Below are positions 43,746 to 52,391 of a stretch of DNA of 64,000 nt, piece after piece (position 1 is the first letter of the stretch; the number at the start of each line of letters is the position of its first letter). Below the pieces are notes generated by a model. The model saw nothing but the letters and a program-made list of their open reading frames with translations, did not search any database and had not been told where the DNA came from. The position numbers and the translations under genes were made by a program. This DNA is from Rhodospirillaceae bacterium UBA1479 (GTDB lineage Bacteria; Pseudomonadota; Alphaproteobacteria; Rhodospirillales; Casp-alpha2), in NCBI GenBank assembly GCA_002325375.1, contig DCRZ01000002.1:547136-611135 (forward strand), in the 5' to 3' direction.

Positions 43746-44714
43746 ATGGCTGTCTACACGGAAGTCTCTGACGAGGAATTGGTCGAATTTATGACCGCCT
43801 ACGACCTGGGCGAGGTCATCGCCTTCAAGGGCATCGCCGAAGGCATCGAGAATTCCAACTTTCTTCTGACCATGTCGTCGGGGGCTTACATCCTGACACT
43901 CTATGAAAAACGGGTCGATCCCCGTGACCTGCCGTTCTTCGTCGGTCTGCTTGATCATCTGGCCGCCGGCGGCGTGGCCTGTCCGCTGCCCGTGCGGGCG
44001 CGGGACGGCGAGGCGCTTCGCACCCTCTGCGGCCGGCCGGCGGCGATCGTCACCTTCCTGCCGGGCCTGTGGCCACGGCGGGTGACGCCCGATCATTGCG
44101 CGGGCATTGGCCGCGCCCTGGCGCAGATGCATCTGGCGGGCGCGGATTTCCCGGGTGGGCGGGAAAACGCGCTCAGCGTCGGGGCCTGGCGGCCGCTTCT
44201 GAAAAGCGCCGGGGATGGGATCGACACCGTGCAGGTGGGCCTGGGGGACAAGCTGAACCGCGACCTTGACGCGATCGAGGCGGCCTGGCCCAGGGACCTG
44301 CCGCGGGGAATCATCCATGCCGACCTGTTTCCCGATAACGTGTTCTTTCGCGGGACGGAGTTGACCGGCCTGATCGATTTCTATTTCGCCTGCCGGGATT
44401 TCCTGGTCTACGACCTCGCGATCTGCCTCAACGCCTGGTGCTTCGAGGCCGATTACAGCTTCAACGTGACCAAGGCGCGGCGCTTGGTCATGGAATACGC
44501 GCGCACCCGGCCGCTGGGCGCCGACGAGGTTCAGGCCCTGCCGCTGCTCGCCCGGGGGGCGGCCATGCGGTTCCTGGTGACCCGCCTGTACGACTGGCTG
44601 AACACCCCGCCGGGGGCCCTGGTGACGCCCAAGGACCCGCTGGAATACGTGGCCAAGCTGCGCTTTCACGAACGGGTGGCAAGCGCCGCCGAATATGGAT
44701 TGGACGTGGACTGA
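43746..44714 (+). CDS. thrB: homoserine kinase, APH-fold
   Basis: 322 aa. Proteobacterial ThrB of the aminoglycoside-phosphotransferase fold, which phosphorylates homoserine for ThrC. The catalytic segment is IIHADLFPDNVFF (Asp as base, Asn for metal) and the DFG-like LTGLIDFYFACRD follows. The substrate loop EGIENSNFLLT is typical. The start at 43746 gives MAVYTEVSDEEL, the known N-terminus of this type. Followed at once by rnhA, as in other Alphaproteobacteria. thrC is 14 kb away on the other strand. Confidence 0.94.
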   Translation: MAVYTEVSDEELVEFMTAYDLGEVIAFKGIAEGIENSNFLLTMSSGAYILTLYEKRVDPRDLPFFVGLLDHLAAGGVACPLPVRARDGEALRTLCGRPAAIVTFLPGLWPRRVTPDHCAGIGRALAQMHLAGADFPGGRENALSVGAWRPLLKSAGDGIDTVQVGLGDKLNRDLDAIEAAWPRDLPRGIIHADLFPDNVFFRGTELTGLIDFYFACRDFLVYDLAICLNAWCFEADYSFNVTKARRLVMEYARTRPLGADEVQALPLLARGAAMRFLVTRLYDWLNTPPGALVTPKDPLEYVAKLRFHERVASAAEYGLDVD

Positions 44715-44718
44715 ATTG

Positions 44719-45162
44719 ATGACGGAACAGAACGAACGGATCGAAATCTTCACCGACGGGGCCTGCTCGGGCAATCCGGGGCCCGGTGGTTGGGGTGTGT
44801 TGCTGCGCTGGCGCGACCATGAAAAGGAGCTTTGCGGCGGCGAGGCGCAAAGCACCAACAACCGCATGGAGCTGATGGCGGCGATCCAGGGGCTGGAATC
44901 CCTGACGCGGCCGTCCAAGGTCCGTCTGGTCACCGACAGCACCTATGTGAAGGACGGTATCACCAAGTGGATCCACGGCTGGAAACGCAACGGCTGGAAG
45001 ACCGCGGCCAAGAAACCGGTGAAGAACGAGGATCTGTGGCGCCGCCTGGAGGCCGCCCTCGGCCCTCACGATGTCGAGTGGCATTGGGTCAAGGGCCACG
45101 ACGGCCATGCGGAGAACGAACGGGCGGACGAACTGGCCCGCCGGGGCATAAGCGGGCTCTAG
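44719..45162 (+). CDS. rnhA: ribonuclease HI
   Basis: 147 aa. Cleaves RNA in RNA-DNA hybrids. The active-site D13 (FTDGACSGNPG), E51 (NRMELMAA), D73 (VTDSTYV) and D137 (ERADELA), plus H127 in WVKGHDGH, are all in place, and the basic protrusion is present (KWIHGWKRNGWKTAAKKP). ATG 44719 begins two bases after the thrB stop region; a TTG at 44716 is unlikely. Confidence 0.96.
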   Translation: MTEQNERIEIFTDGACSGNPGPGGWGVLLRWRDHEKELCGGEAQSTNNRMELMAAIQGLESLTRPSKVRLVTDSTYVKDGITKWIHGWKRNGWKTAAKKPVKNEDLWRRLEAALGPHDVEWHWVKGHDGHAENERADELARRGISGL

Positions 45163-45212
45163 GGTCGGGTTACATGAGCGTCGAGCGGGTCCGTATTGTG
45201 TACAGGTACTGT

Positions 45213-45240
45213 TTGATATTTAGCCTGCCGTCGATAGTAT
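45213..45240 (+). promoter_or_regulatory. promoter of the type IIG gene
   Basis: TTGATA (45213-45218), 16-base spacer, TAGTAT (45235-45240). The predicted start site, 7 bases further, falls at 45247-45248, exactly on the ATG of the next gene, which has no ribosome-binding site. Suggests a leaderless transcript. Confidence 0.4.
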
Positions 45241-45247
45241 CAGTCGC

Positions 45248-48200
45248 ATGAATGAGGTCATCCAAGGCAGCCTGTTTTCCTACGACTTTCTGCAAGAGAC
45301 GATCCGGGAACTTGAGGGCTGGGACGGCCTCGATGACGGAGCGGTTGCGGTCCTTGAATCGCGTCTGATCGATATTTTCAACGGGTTCCCGTCCGCGCAA
45401 TCGCCCAGTGAGAGCCGGACGGAAGACGACCTTATCTGGCCTGTCCTTGCCACCCTGGGTTGGGAATCGAGCGTTCGCCAACAGAATCTTTCCATACGTG
45501 GGCGCGATGACGTGCCCGACGGCCTGTTGTTCGCGGATGAGGCGACAAAGGCACGCGCCAGCGAACATCCCGAGCAATGGCGCGCCTACCAACATGGACT
45601 GGTCGTCGTCGAATCGAAGCGATGGCAAAGACCGCTTGATCGCCGATCCGGTCGTCGGGGCGAGGAAACGGCACCTTCCACGCAAATGCTCCGGTATCTT
45701 CGCCGCGTGGATGATCTTACGGGCGGGACGCTGCGTTGGGGCATGCTGACCAATGGGGCGCGTTGGCGGTTGTATTTTCAGGGTGCGCGCTCCGTCTCCG
45801 AACAGTTCTTCGAAATCAACCTTGCGGCCATTCTCAACCTGCCCGGTCATAATGAAGGCCTGTTCGCGCTTTCACCGGAAGACCGCCGTCATTGGCTGAA
45901 GGTGTTTGTCTTTCTGTTCGTGCGAGATGCCTTTCTGCCAGGGGAAATCGACCCCCGGACCGTTCATCAGCGTGCATTGGACGAAGGCCGCTATCACGAG
46001 GAACGGGTCGCCGCGAGCCTGTCTGATTTGGTCTTTGGGCAGGTTTTCCCCCAACTGGTCCGGGGCATTGCCGCCGAAGCGCCGGATGCGCCGTTGCAGG
46101 ATGTGCGCGAGGCGGCGCTGGTCCTGCTGTACCGCCTGTTGTTCATTCTTTACGCTGAAGACCGCAGTCTGCTGCCCGTCCGTGATGCGCGTTATGACGA
46201 TTACGGGCTGCGTGAAAAGGTGCGGGGTGACGTCAGGCAACGCAAAGACCGTGGCGACGTATTCTCCGATCAGGCCGCCCGCTACTGGTCGACCATTGAC
46301 GATCTTTGCCGCGCGATAGACGGCGGTGATTCATCAATCGGTTTACCGCCTTATAACGGCGGCCTGTTTGACCGCGAGCGGACGCCGCTTCTGGCCGATA
46401 TCCGCCTGCGTGACGACCTGATGGCGGATGTTATTGATGCCCTGTCCTTTGAACAGGGGCCGGGGGGACGCCGCTACATCAATTTTCGGGACCTCAGCGT
46501 TCAACAACTCGGCTCGATCTACGAACGGCTTTTGGAACACGAAGTGGTGGATCAAGAGGGCGTTATCGCCGTGCGCCCGAACCTCTTCGCGCGCAAGGGA
46601 TCGGGCAGCTACTACACGCCGGACGATCTGGTCGGCCTCATCATCCGTGAAACCCTTGACCCCCTGGTGCAACGGCGCATGGGTGCCTTTGCGGACATGG
46701 TCGCGGAACTTGAAGCGGGTGCCGGCATGGAAGACCGGCGTGTCGCCCGGTTGCGGCTGGCCGACCCGGCGGAGCGGCTGTTGGAACTGAAAATCTGTGA
46801 CCCGGCCATGGGCTCGGGGCACTTTCTGGTCAGCCTCGTGGATTATCTCGCCGATCAGGTCATCAACGCCATGGCGGAGGCCGAAGCCGCGATAGAGGGA
46901 TACGTTTCGCCCCTGTCCGAGCGGATCGAAATCATCCGCACGACGATCCTGGCCAATGCGGAAGAGCGCGGATGGACCGTCAACGAAGACCAATTGGACG
47001 ACCGCCACATCATCCGCCGCATGGTGTTGAAGCGTTGCGTTTACGGGGTGGATAAAAACCCCATGGCCGTGGAGCTGGCCAAGGTCGCGTTGTGGCTGCA
47101 TACCTTTACCGTCGGCGCGCCGCTGTCGTTTATCGACCATCACCTGCGTTGTGGCGACAGCCTCTTCGGTTCCTGGGTGCGCTCGGGAATCGACAAGGCA
47201 TCGGCGCAGGGCAGCCCCTTGCTGCTGCACGGCCCCATCACCCGCGCGACCAGCGCCGCCGCCTCCATGCAGGCGATCGAGGGCCTGACCGACGCCGAAA
47301 TCGCCGAGGCCCATCGCTCGGCCGACATTTTCGAGGGCGTCAAGGATATGACGTCGGCGCTTGATGCCTTTCTCTCGCTCGTTCATGCCTTCGATTGGCT
47401 GGATATCCGCGGGCGCGAGGACCGGGCCGCCCTGCACGCCTTTTTCGACGGCCAGTTCGGTGACCCCATCAATCTTGCGCTGGGCCGGGGGGAAATCGTT
47501 AATGGCCGCCCGGAGGCGCGCCGGTTCGCGGAATTTCTGGAACAGGCCCGGATGCTCGTGGCCGAGGAACGGTTTCTGAACTGGCAGGTCGTGTTTCCCG
47601 GCGTGTGGTCCGATTGGCAAAGCAACCGGCTTCAGGGCGGGTTTGATGCCGTGATCGGCAACCCGCCCTGGGACCGCATGAAACTGCAACAAGTGGAATG
47701 GTTCGCCCTGCGCCGCCGCGATATCGCCATGGCGCAACGGGCATCGGACCGGACCAGGATGATCGCCGACCTGCGGGCGGCGGGGGACCCCTTGGCCGAA
47801 GATTTCGAAAAAGCGAGCGACCGCGCCGAGGCGTCTGTCCGCGTGGCCCGCGCGTCCGGCGATTATCCGCTGCTGTCGGGGGGCGACGTGAACCTGTATT
47901 CCCTGTTCGTGGAGCGGGCGATGGCGATCGTCAAGTCCGATGGCATGATCGGGCTGCTGACGCCGTCGGGCATCGCGTCCGACAAAACCGCCGCCCGGTT
48001 CTTCCAGGGGGTCGCCACAGAAGGGCGGCTGAAGGCGCTGTATGATTTTGAAAATCGGCGTACCAGGTTCGACGCCCAACCCTTCTTTCCCGACGTGGAC
48101 AGCCGGTTCAAGTTCTGCGCCTTTGTTGCGAGCCCGGCACCGACGCCAGAAGCGGCCCGATGTGCTTTTTTTCTTCAAGATATCTCCGAGATTGAAAATC

Positions 48201-49327
48201 CCGACCGTTGTTTCCCTCTGAGCGCCGAGGATTTTGCCCGCGTCAACCCGAACACGGGCACGGCGCCGATCTTCCGCACCCGCCGGGACGCCGACCTGAC
48301 CACGGCCATTTATGGCCGCCTGCCGGTATTGGTCGACCGATCCGGCGGTGGCGAGGTCAAGGCCTGGCCGGTGAAGTACGCGACCATGTTCCATATGACC
48401 AACGATTCCGGATTGTTCCGCACGCGGCGGGAATTGGAAGACGACGAAGGCGCCTATCCCACCGGCGGCAACCGGTTCGGCAGCCCCTCGGGCGACTGGG
48501 TGCCGTTGTATGAAGGCAAGATGGTACAGGCGTATGACCACCGGGCGGCCAGTGTGGTCGTCAACGCGGAGAACCAGCACCGGCCTGCGCAACCGATGCC
48601 CGCCACGGCCGAACAGCATGGCAACCCGGACTGGCTACCTGATCCGCAGTTTTGGGTGGCGGAACGTGAAACAACCTTCCCTGAAGCCTCATTTCTGTTG
48701 GCCTTCAAGGATGTGACCGCGACGACAAACATCCGATCAATGATCGCGGCATTTATTCCCCAGGCAGGTGTCGGAAATACTTTGCCGATTATACTCAATG
48801 AGGCGATGGAAACATTGGATGCATCTACAGCATCTGTGATGTTGGCCAATCTGAATGCAATGTCATTTGATTTCGTTGCAAGGCAGAAAATTCAAGGCCA
48901 GCACCTTAACTGGTTCATCGTCGAACAACTTCCCGTGGTGCCGCCGGATCGATACGATGCCGTGTCCTTTGGGCAAAAGACGGCGGGGGAGATTGTCCGC
49001 GAGGCGGTGTTGGAACTGACCTATACCGCCCATGACATGGCCCCCTTCGCGCGGGACATGGGACATGTCGATGATGCGGGCGAAGTGCGGCCGCCCTTCG
49101 TTTGGGACGACGAGCGCCGCCTGCGCCTGCGGGCCAAGCTGGACGCGCTTTATTTTCATCTGTACGGCGTCACGGACCGTGACGACGTGCGCTACGTGTA
49201 TTCCACCTTTCCCATCGTCGAACGCCAGGAAACGGCGGAATACGGATCATACCGCTCTCGCGATTTGTGCCTGGCGTATATGAACGCTCTGGCCGCCGGC
49301 AATCCGGACGCGGTTATCGATCTCTGA
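45248..49327 (+). CDS. type IIG restriction-modification enzyme (Eco57I-like, nuclease plus N6-adenine methylase)
   Basis: 1359 aa in one chain. N-terminal PD-(D/E)xK-like nuclease: D91 in DVPDGLLF and E122-S-K124 in VVVESKRW. A helical linker (SGSYYTPDDLV, about 453-462) leads to the adenine-methylase domain with motif I CDPAMGSGHFL (517-527) and motif IV NPPW (805-808); then a C-terminal recognition part ending with FVARQKIQGQHLNWF and VEQLPVVPP. This layout is the Eco57I/type IIG class, in which one protein cuts and modifies. No helicase or BREX/DISARM partner is adjacent. Inserted between rnhA and phaZ, with visibly AT-richer DNA near 48700-48920. Confidence 0.82.
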   Translation: MNEVIQGSLFSYDFLQETIRELEGWDGLDDGAVAVLESRLIDIFNGFPSAQSPSESRTEDDLIWPVLATLGWESSVRQQNLSIRGRDDVPDGLLFADEATKARASEHPEQWRAYQHGLVVVESKRWQRPLDRRSGRRGEETAPSTQMLRYLRRVDDLTGGTLRWGMLTNGARWRLYFQGARSVSEQFFEINLAAILNLPGHNEGLFALSPEDRRHWLKVFVFLFVRDAFLPGEIDPRTVHQRALDEGRYHEERVAASLSDLVFGQVFPQLVRGIAAEAPDAPLQDVREAALVLLYRLLFILYAEDRSLLPVRDARYDDYGLREKVRGDVRQRKDRGDVFSDQAARYWSTIDDLCRAIDGGDSSIGLPPYNGGLFDRERTPLLADIRLRDDLMADVIDALSFEQGPGGRRYINFRDLSVQQLGSIYERLLEHEVVDQEGVIAVRPNLFARKGSGSYYTPDDLVGLIIRETLDPLVQRRMGAFADMVAELEAGAGMEDRRVARLRLADPAERLLELKICDPAMGSGHFLVSLVDYLADQVINAMAEAEAAIEGYVSPLSERIEIIRTTILANAEERGWTVNEDQLDDRHIIRRMVLKRCVYGVDKNPMAVELAKVALWLHTFTVGAPLSFIDHHLRCGDSLFGSWVRSGIDKASAQGSPLLLHGPITRATSAAASMQAIEGLTDAEIAEAHRSADIFEGVKDMTSALDAFLSLVHAFDWLDIRGREDRAALHAFFDGQFGDPINLALGRGEIVNGRPEARRFAEFLEQARMLVAEERFLNWQVVFPGVWSDWQSNRLQGGFDAVIGNPPWDRMKLQQVEWFALRRRDIAMAQRASDRTRMIADLRAAGDPLAEDFEKASDRAEASVRVARASGDYPLLSGGDVNLYSLFVERAMAIVKSDGMIGLLTPSGIASDKTAARFFQGVATEGRLKALYDFENRRTRFDAQPFFPDVDSRFKFCAFVASPAPTPEAARCAFFLQDISEIENPDRCFPLSAEDFARVNPNTGTAPIFRTRRDADLTTAIYGRLPVLVDRSGGGEVKAWPVKYATMFHMTNDSGLFRTRRELEDDEGAYPTGGNRFGSPSGDWVPLYEGKMVQAYDHRAASVVVNAENQHRPAQPMPATAEQHGNPDWLPDPQFWVAERETTFPEASFLLAFKDVTATTNIRSMIAAFIPQAGVGNTLPIILNEAMETLDASTASVMLANLNAMSFDFVARQKIQGQHLNWFIVEQLPVVPPDRYDAVSFGQKTAGEIVREAVLELTYTAHDMAPFARDMGHVDDAGEVRPPFVWDDERRLRLRAKLDALYFHLYGVTDRDDVRYVYSTFPIVERQETAEYGSYRSRDLCLAYMNALAAGNPDAVIDL

Positions 49328-49335
49328 ACGTCGCA

Positions 49336-49357
49336 ATGCGGCCCGGTTCCGCCGCAT
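49336..49357 (+). terminator. hairpin after the type IIG gene
   Basis: ATGCGGC, loop, GCCGCAT, followed within 15 bases by CCCTTTTCCCTTA. Plausible terminator. Confidence 0.45.
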
Positions 49358-49466
49358 CGCACCATCCCTTTTCCCTTATATCCGACGGCTTATTGCGGTC
49401 GGCTATGTTGCAGTGCATTATACGGCTGCCGGACGCGCCTTCTGCGCGCGGGAAAGGACACCATTC

Positions 49467-50702
49467 ATGCTTTACTACATGCACGAAATGCAGCGTCTCG
49501 CGATGGCCCCGTCACGGGCCGTGGCGGATGCGCTTAAGTTCGCCGCCAACAATCCCATGAACGCCTTCAGCCACACCCCCGTCGGCAAGGCCATGGGGTC
49601 CGCCGCTGAAATCTATTCGCGGATGACCAACAAATACGGCAAGCCCGAATGGGGCATCGACCATACGATGATCGACGGCAAGAAAGTGCCGGTCGAGATC
49701 GAGGTGACGATCCACCGCACCTATTGCGATCTGGTCCATTTCAAGCGCAAGACCGACCGCAACGATCCCAAGGTTCTGATCGCGGCCCCCCTGTCGGGGC
49801 ATTTCGCGACCCTGTTGCGCGGCACGGTCGAGGCCATGCTGCCGGACCATGACGTCTACATCACCGACTGGATCGACTGTCGCAACGTGCCGGTCATGGC
49901 CGACATGTTCAATCTGAACGACTACATCGACTACATCATCGATTTCCTGCATTTTCTGGGCCCCAACACCCACGTCATCGCCGTGTGTCAGCCCAGCGTG
50001 CCGGTGATGGCGGCGGTCTCCGTCATGTCCGGCTGGCAGGATATCTGCGCGCCCGCGACCATGACCCTGATGGGCGGGCCGGTGGACACGCGCGTCGGCA
50101 AGACCGCGGTCAACAAGCTGGCCAAGGAAAACGACAAGAAGTGGTTTGAGAAGAACGTCATCACCACCGTGCCGCCGCCCTATCCGGGGGCCTTCCGCCG
50201 CGTGCTGCCGGGCTTCGTGCAGTTGTCGAACTTCATTTCCATGAACCTTGAACGGCACATGCTGTCCATGAACGAACTGTTCGACCATCTGGTCGAAGGC
50301 GACGACGAGGCGGCGGACAAGAAATCGGCGTTCTACGAAGAATACCTGGCGGTCATGGACCTGCCGGCGGAATACTTCCTGCAGACGCTGGAGGTCGTGT
50401 TCCAGGAGCACTCCCTGCCGAAGGGCGAAATGATGTTCCGCTGGCAGAATGTCGATCCGGGCAAGATCACGGAAACGGCGATTCTCTGCGTCGAGGGCGA
50501 ACTGGACGACATTTCCGGCGTCGGCCAGACCAAGGCCGCGCTCGACATCACGCCGAACCTCGCCGACAAAAAGAAGAAGTACCACCTGGAAAAAGGCGTC
50601 GGCCATTACGGCGTGTTCAACGGCCGTAAATGGCGTGAGAACATCGCGCCCACGGTGAAGGACTTCATGCGGACCCACGCCAAGCCGGCGGCCAAGGCTT
50701 AA
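49467..50702 (+). CDS. phaZ: intracellular polyhydroxyalkanoate depolymerase
   Basis: 411 aa. Hydrolyses stored PHB inside the cell. The nucleophile is Cys174 in IAVCQPSVP, the lipase-box variant found in intracellular PhaZ proteins, with Asp in CVEGELDDISG and His in KGVGHYGVF. The N-terminal YYMHEMQRLAMAP and the long insert with FPGAFRRVLPGFVQL (here YPGAFRRVLPGF) fit the PhaZa family. Start ATG 49467, with GAAAGGA 9 bases before it; the earlier in-frame start adds a Cys-containing tail with no ribosome-binding site. Four-base overlap with the convergent LysR gene. Confidence 0.92.
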   Translation: MLYYMHEMQRLAMAPSRAVADALKFAANNPMNAFSHTPVGKAMGSAAEIYSRMTNKYGKPEWGIDHTMIDGKKVPVEIEVTIHRTYCDLVHFKRKTDRNDPKVLIAAPLSGHFATLLRGTVEAMLPDHDVYITDWIDCRNVPVMADMFNLNDYIDYIIDFLHFLGPNTHVIAVCQPSVPVMAAVSVMSGWQDICAPATMTLMGGPVDTRVGKTAVNKLAKENDKKWFEKNVITTVPPPYPGAFRRVLPGFVQLSNFISMNLERHMLSMNELFDHLVEGDDEAADKKSAFYEEYLAVMDLPAEYFLQTLEVVFQEHSLPKGEMMFRWQNVDPGKITETAILCVEGELDDISGVGQTKAALDITPNLADKKKKYHLEKGVGHYGVFNGRKWRENIAPTVKDFMRTHAKPAAKA

Positions 50703-51589
50703 GCACCCCGGCGGGCCAATACCTCGGCGACTAGGGCGACCGGACCTTCCAGGGGCCGCCCGGGGGTGTGGACAAGGACCATGCGGCGAAAGGCCTCGGG
50801 CTCTGACAGTCGCCGGGTGACCAGCACCCGGTCCGCGGCCGTCGGCGCCGCCAGTTCCGGCAGCACGGCGATTCCCATGCCAGCGGCGACCAGAGCGCAG
50901 ACCGCTTCGGGCCGCGACATTTCCTGCACGGGACGCACGCGCACCCCCTGATCGCGCAGCACGCCGTCGATCAGCGCCCGGCTGCCCGTGCGGGCATCCA
51001 GCATCACCATGTCCTGGCCGTCCAGATCCCGCCATGTCGGGGTTCGCTTGCGCGCCAGGGGATGGCCCTGGGGGCAGACCAGACAGAAAATATCATTGCC
51101 GAGCGGGGTCGCGGTGAGGGGCGCAAGGTCCTGCGGTCCTTCGTTGAGCACGCCCAAGTCGGCATGGCCGCCCAGCACCACCGCCGCCACATCCTCGGCG
51201 GCCATTTCCGCGATCCGCAAATCGATTTCCGGATAACGGCCCCGGCATTCGGCACAGCACGGCGGCAGCAGCCGGGTGACCGCCGTCGGCACGGCGGCGA
51301 TGCGCACGCGCCCCCGCCGGCGCAAGGCGGTGCTGCGGGCGTTTTCCAGCACATTGTCCAGGTCGTCCAGCAGTCCGCCGACCCGGGCCGCCAGATCGCG
51401 TCCGGTCTCCGTCGCGCGGACGTTGCGGGTGTCGCGGTCGAACAGGGGCAGGCCCAGCTCGGCCTCCAGATGGCGCACACTGGTGCTGACGGCGGATTGG
51501 GTCATGCCCAGGTCTTGGGCGGCGCGGGTGAAGCTGCCGTGGCGGGCGACGGCGGTCAGGACCTGCAATTGGCGGAGCGTAAAATTCAT
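50699..51589 (-). CDS. LysR-family transcriptional regulator
   Basis: 296 aa. HTH at about 1-60 (LQVLTAVARHGSFTRAAQDLG and QSAVSTSVRHLEAELG), effector domain after LRRRGRVRIAAVPTAV. Probably GbpR/CbbR-like by overall shape, effector unknown. The ATG at 51589 lies within the left arm of a 14-bp perfect inverted repeat, so its own translation start is part of the likely operator. Divergent from a GST gene, which is the first candidate target. Confidence 0.92.
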   Translation of the reverse strand: MNFTLRQLQVLTAVARHGSFTRAAQDLGMTQSAVSTSVRHLEAELGLPLFDRDTRNVRATETGRDLAARVGGLLDDLDNVLENARSTALRRRGRVRIAAVPTAVTRLLPPCCAECRGRYPEIDLRIAEMAAEDVAAVVLGGHADLGVLNEGPQDLAPLTATPLGNDIFCLVCPQGHPLARKRTPTWRDLDGQDMVMLDARTGSRALIDGVLRDQGVRVRPVQEMSRPEAVCALVAAGMGIAVLPELAAPTAADRVLVTRRLSEPEAFRRMVLVHTPGRPLEGPVALVAEVLARRGA

Positions 51590-51625
51590 AAATTAAATAG
51601 ATGAATAATTATAATTTATGAATTT
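51582..51625. promoter_or_regulatory. 14-bp perfect inverted repeat in LysR/GST promoter
   Basis: AAATTCATAAATTA at 51582-51595 and TAATTTATGAATTT at 51612-51625, a perfect dyad with a 16-base AT-only-but-one spacer. The left arm covers the LysR start codon. An extreme AT island in GC-rich DNA, as LysR operators often are; also usable as a hairpin in RNA. Confidence 0.6.
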
Positions 51626-51697
51626 GATTTAAGCAACGGCGCGGGAGACCATGGGCGTCAAATCAACCAACACCCCCCCCCAGATGGAGGACTTCCA

Positions 51698-52342
51698 ATG
51701 TCGGCCCAATCAGCACCCGTCCGTATCCTCGGCCGTTCCAATTCGTTCAACGTGCGCAAGATCCTTTGGGTCTGCGACGAGATGGACATGCCCTATGAGC
51801 GCGAGGATTACGGCCGCGGCTTCCGTGCCTGCACGGAGCCCGAATTCCTCGCCCTTAACCCGGTCGCCCAGGTGCCGGTGGTGCTCGACGGCGGGGCGGT
51901 GATGCGCGAATCCAATGCCATCATCCGCTATCTGGCGGCCAAGGCGGGGCGGGAAGACCTGTATCCTTCGGACCTAGTCAAGCGCCAGCAGATCGAACAA
52001 TGGATGGACTGGATCGCCTACGACCTGACCCATGCCCTGCGCGGCGCCTTCCTGGGCGGGGTGCTGAAGGAAGAGCCCTGGAACAACGACTGGTTCGTCA
52101 ATCAGGGCCGCAAGGACCTGATCCACGACATGCAGATCGTCGAGGCTCATCTGAAGGCGGGCGGCCCCTACATCACGGGCGAGACCTTCACCCTGGCCGA
52201 CATTCCCATGGGCCTGGTGGTCAACCGCTGGTTCAAGGTCGAAGGGTTCGAGAAGCCGGACACGCCGGCCCTTGCGGCCTACTACGAGCTTCTCAGCCAA
52301 CGTCCGGCCTATCTTGCCCATGGCCGTAACGGCCTGCCCTGA
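51698..52342 (+). CDS. glutathione S-transferase family protein
   Basis: 214 aa. Thioredoxin-like N-terminus: GRSNSFNVRKILWVCDE (Ser-Asn-Ser in the catalytic region), AQVPVVLDGG with cis-Pro, MRESNAIIRYLAAKAG; all-helical C-terminus with TGETFTLADIPMG. GGAGGA lies 8 bases before ATG 51698. A run of nine C (51673-51681) is just upstream. Divergent from the LysR gene, likely its target. Confidence 0.88.
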   Translation: MSAQSAPVRILGRSNSFNVRKILWVCDEMDMPYEREDYGRGFRACTEPEFLALNPVAQVPVVLDGGAVMRESNAIIRYLAAKAGREDLYPSDLVKRQQIEQWMDWIAYDLTHALRGAFLGGVLKEEPWNNDWFVNQGRKDLIHDMQIVEAHLKAGGPYITGETFTLADIPMGLVVNRWFKVEGFEKPDTPALAAYYELLSQRPAYLAHGRNGLP

Positions 52343-52351
52343 CGGCGGCCG

Positions 52352-52382
52352 GCCCGGGGGTGCGGGGCACCCCCGGGGCTTG
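52352..52382. terminator. hairpin between GST and peroxiredoxin genes
   Basis: GCCCGGGGGTGC, loop GGG, GCACCCCCGGGGC, strong GC stem between two convergent genes, no long T-tail. Confidence 0.5.
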
Positions 52383-52391
52383 CTACGTAAC

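Noticed and set aside
46343..48619. Minus-strand open frame inside the type IIG gene
   Set aside because: No recognisable domain, and the opposite strand has nuclease and methylase motifs throughout.
45248..49327. BREX PglX or DISARM methylase
   Set aside because: The chain carries its own nuclease motif and no partner genes (pglZ, brxC, drm helicases) lie around it, so type IIG fits better.
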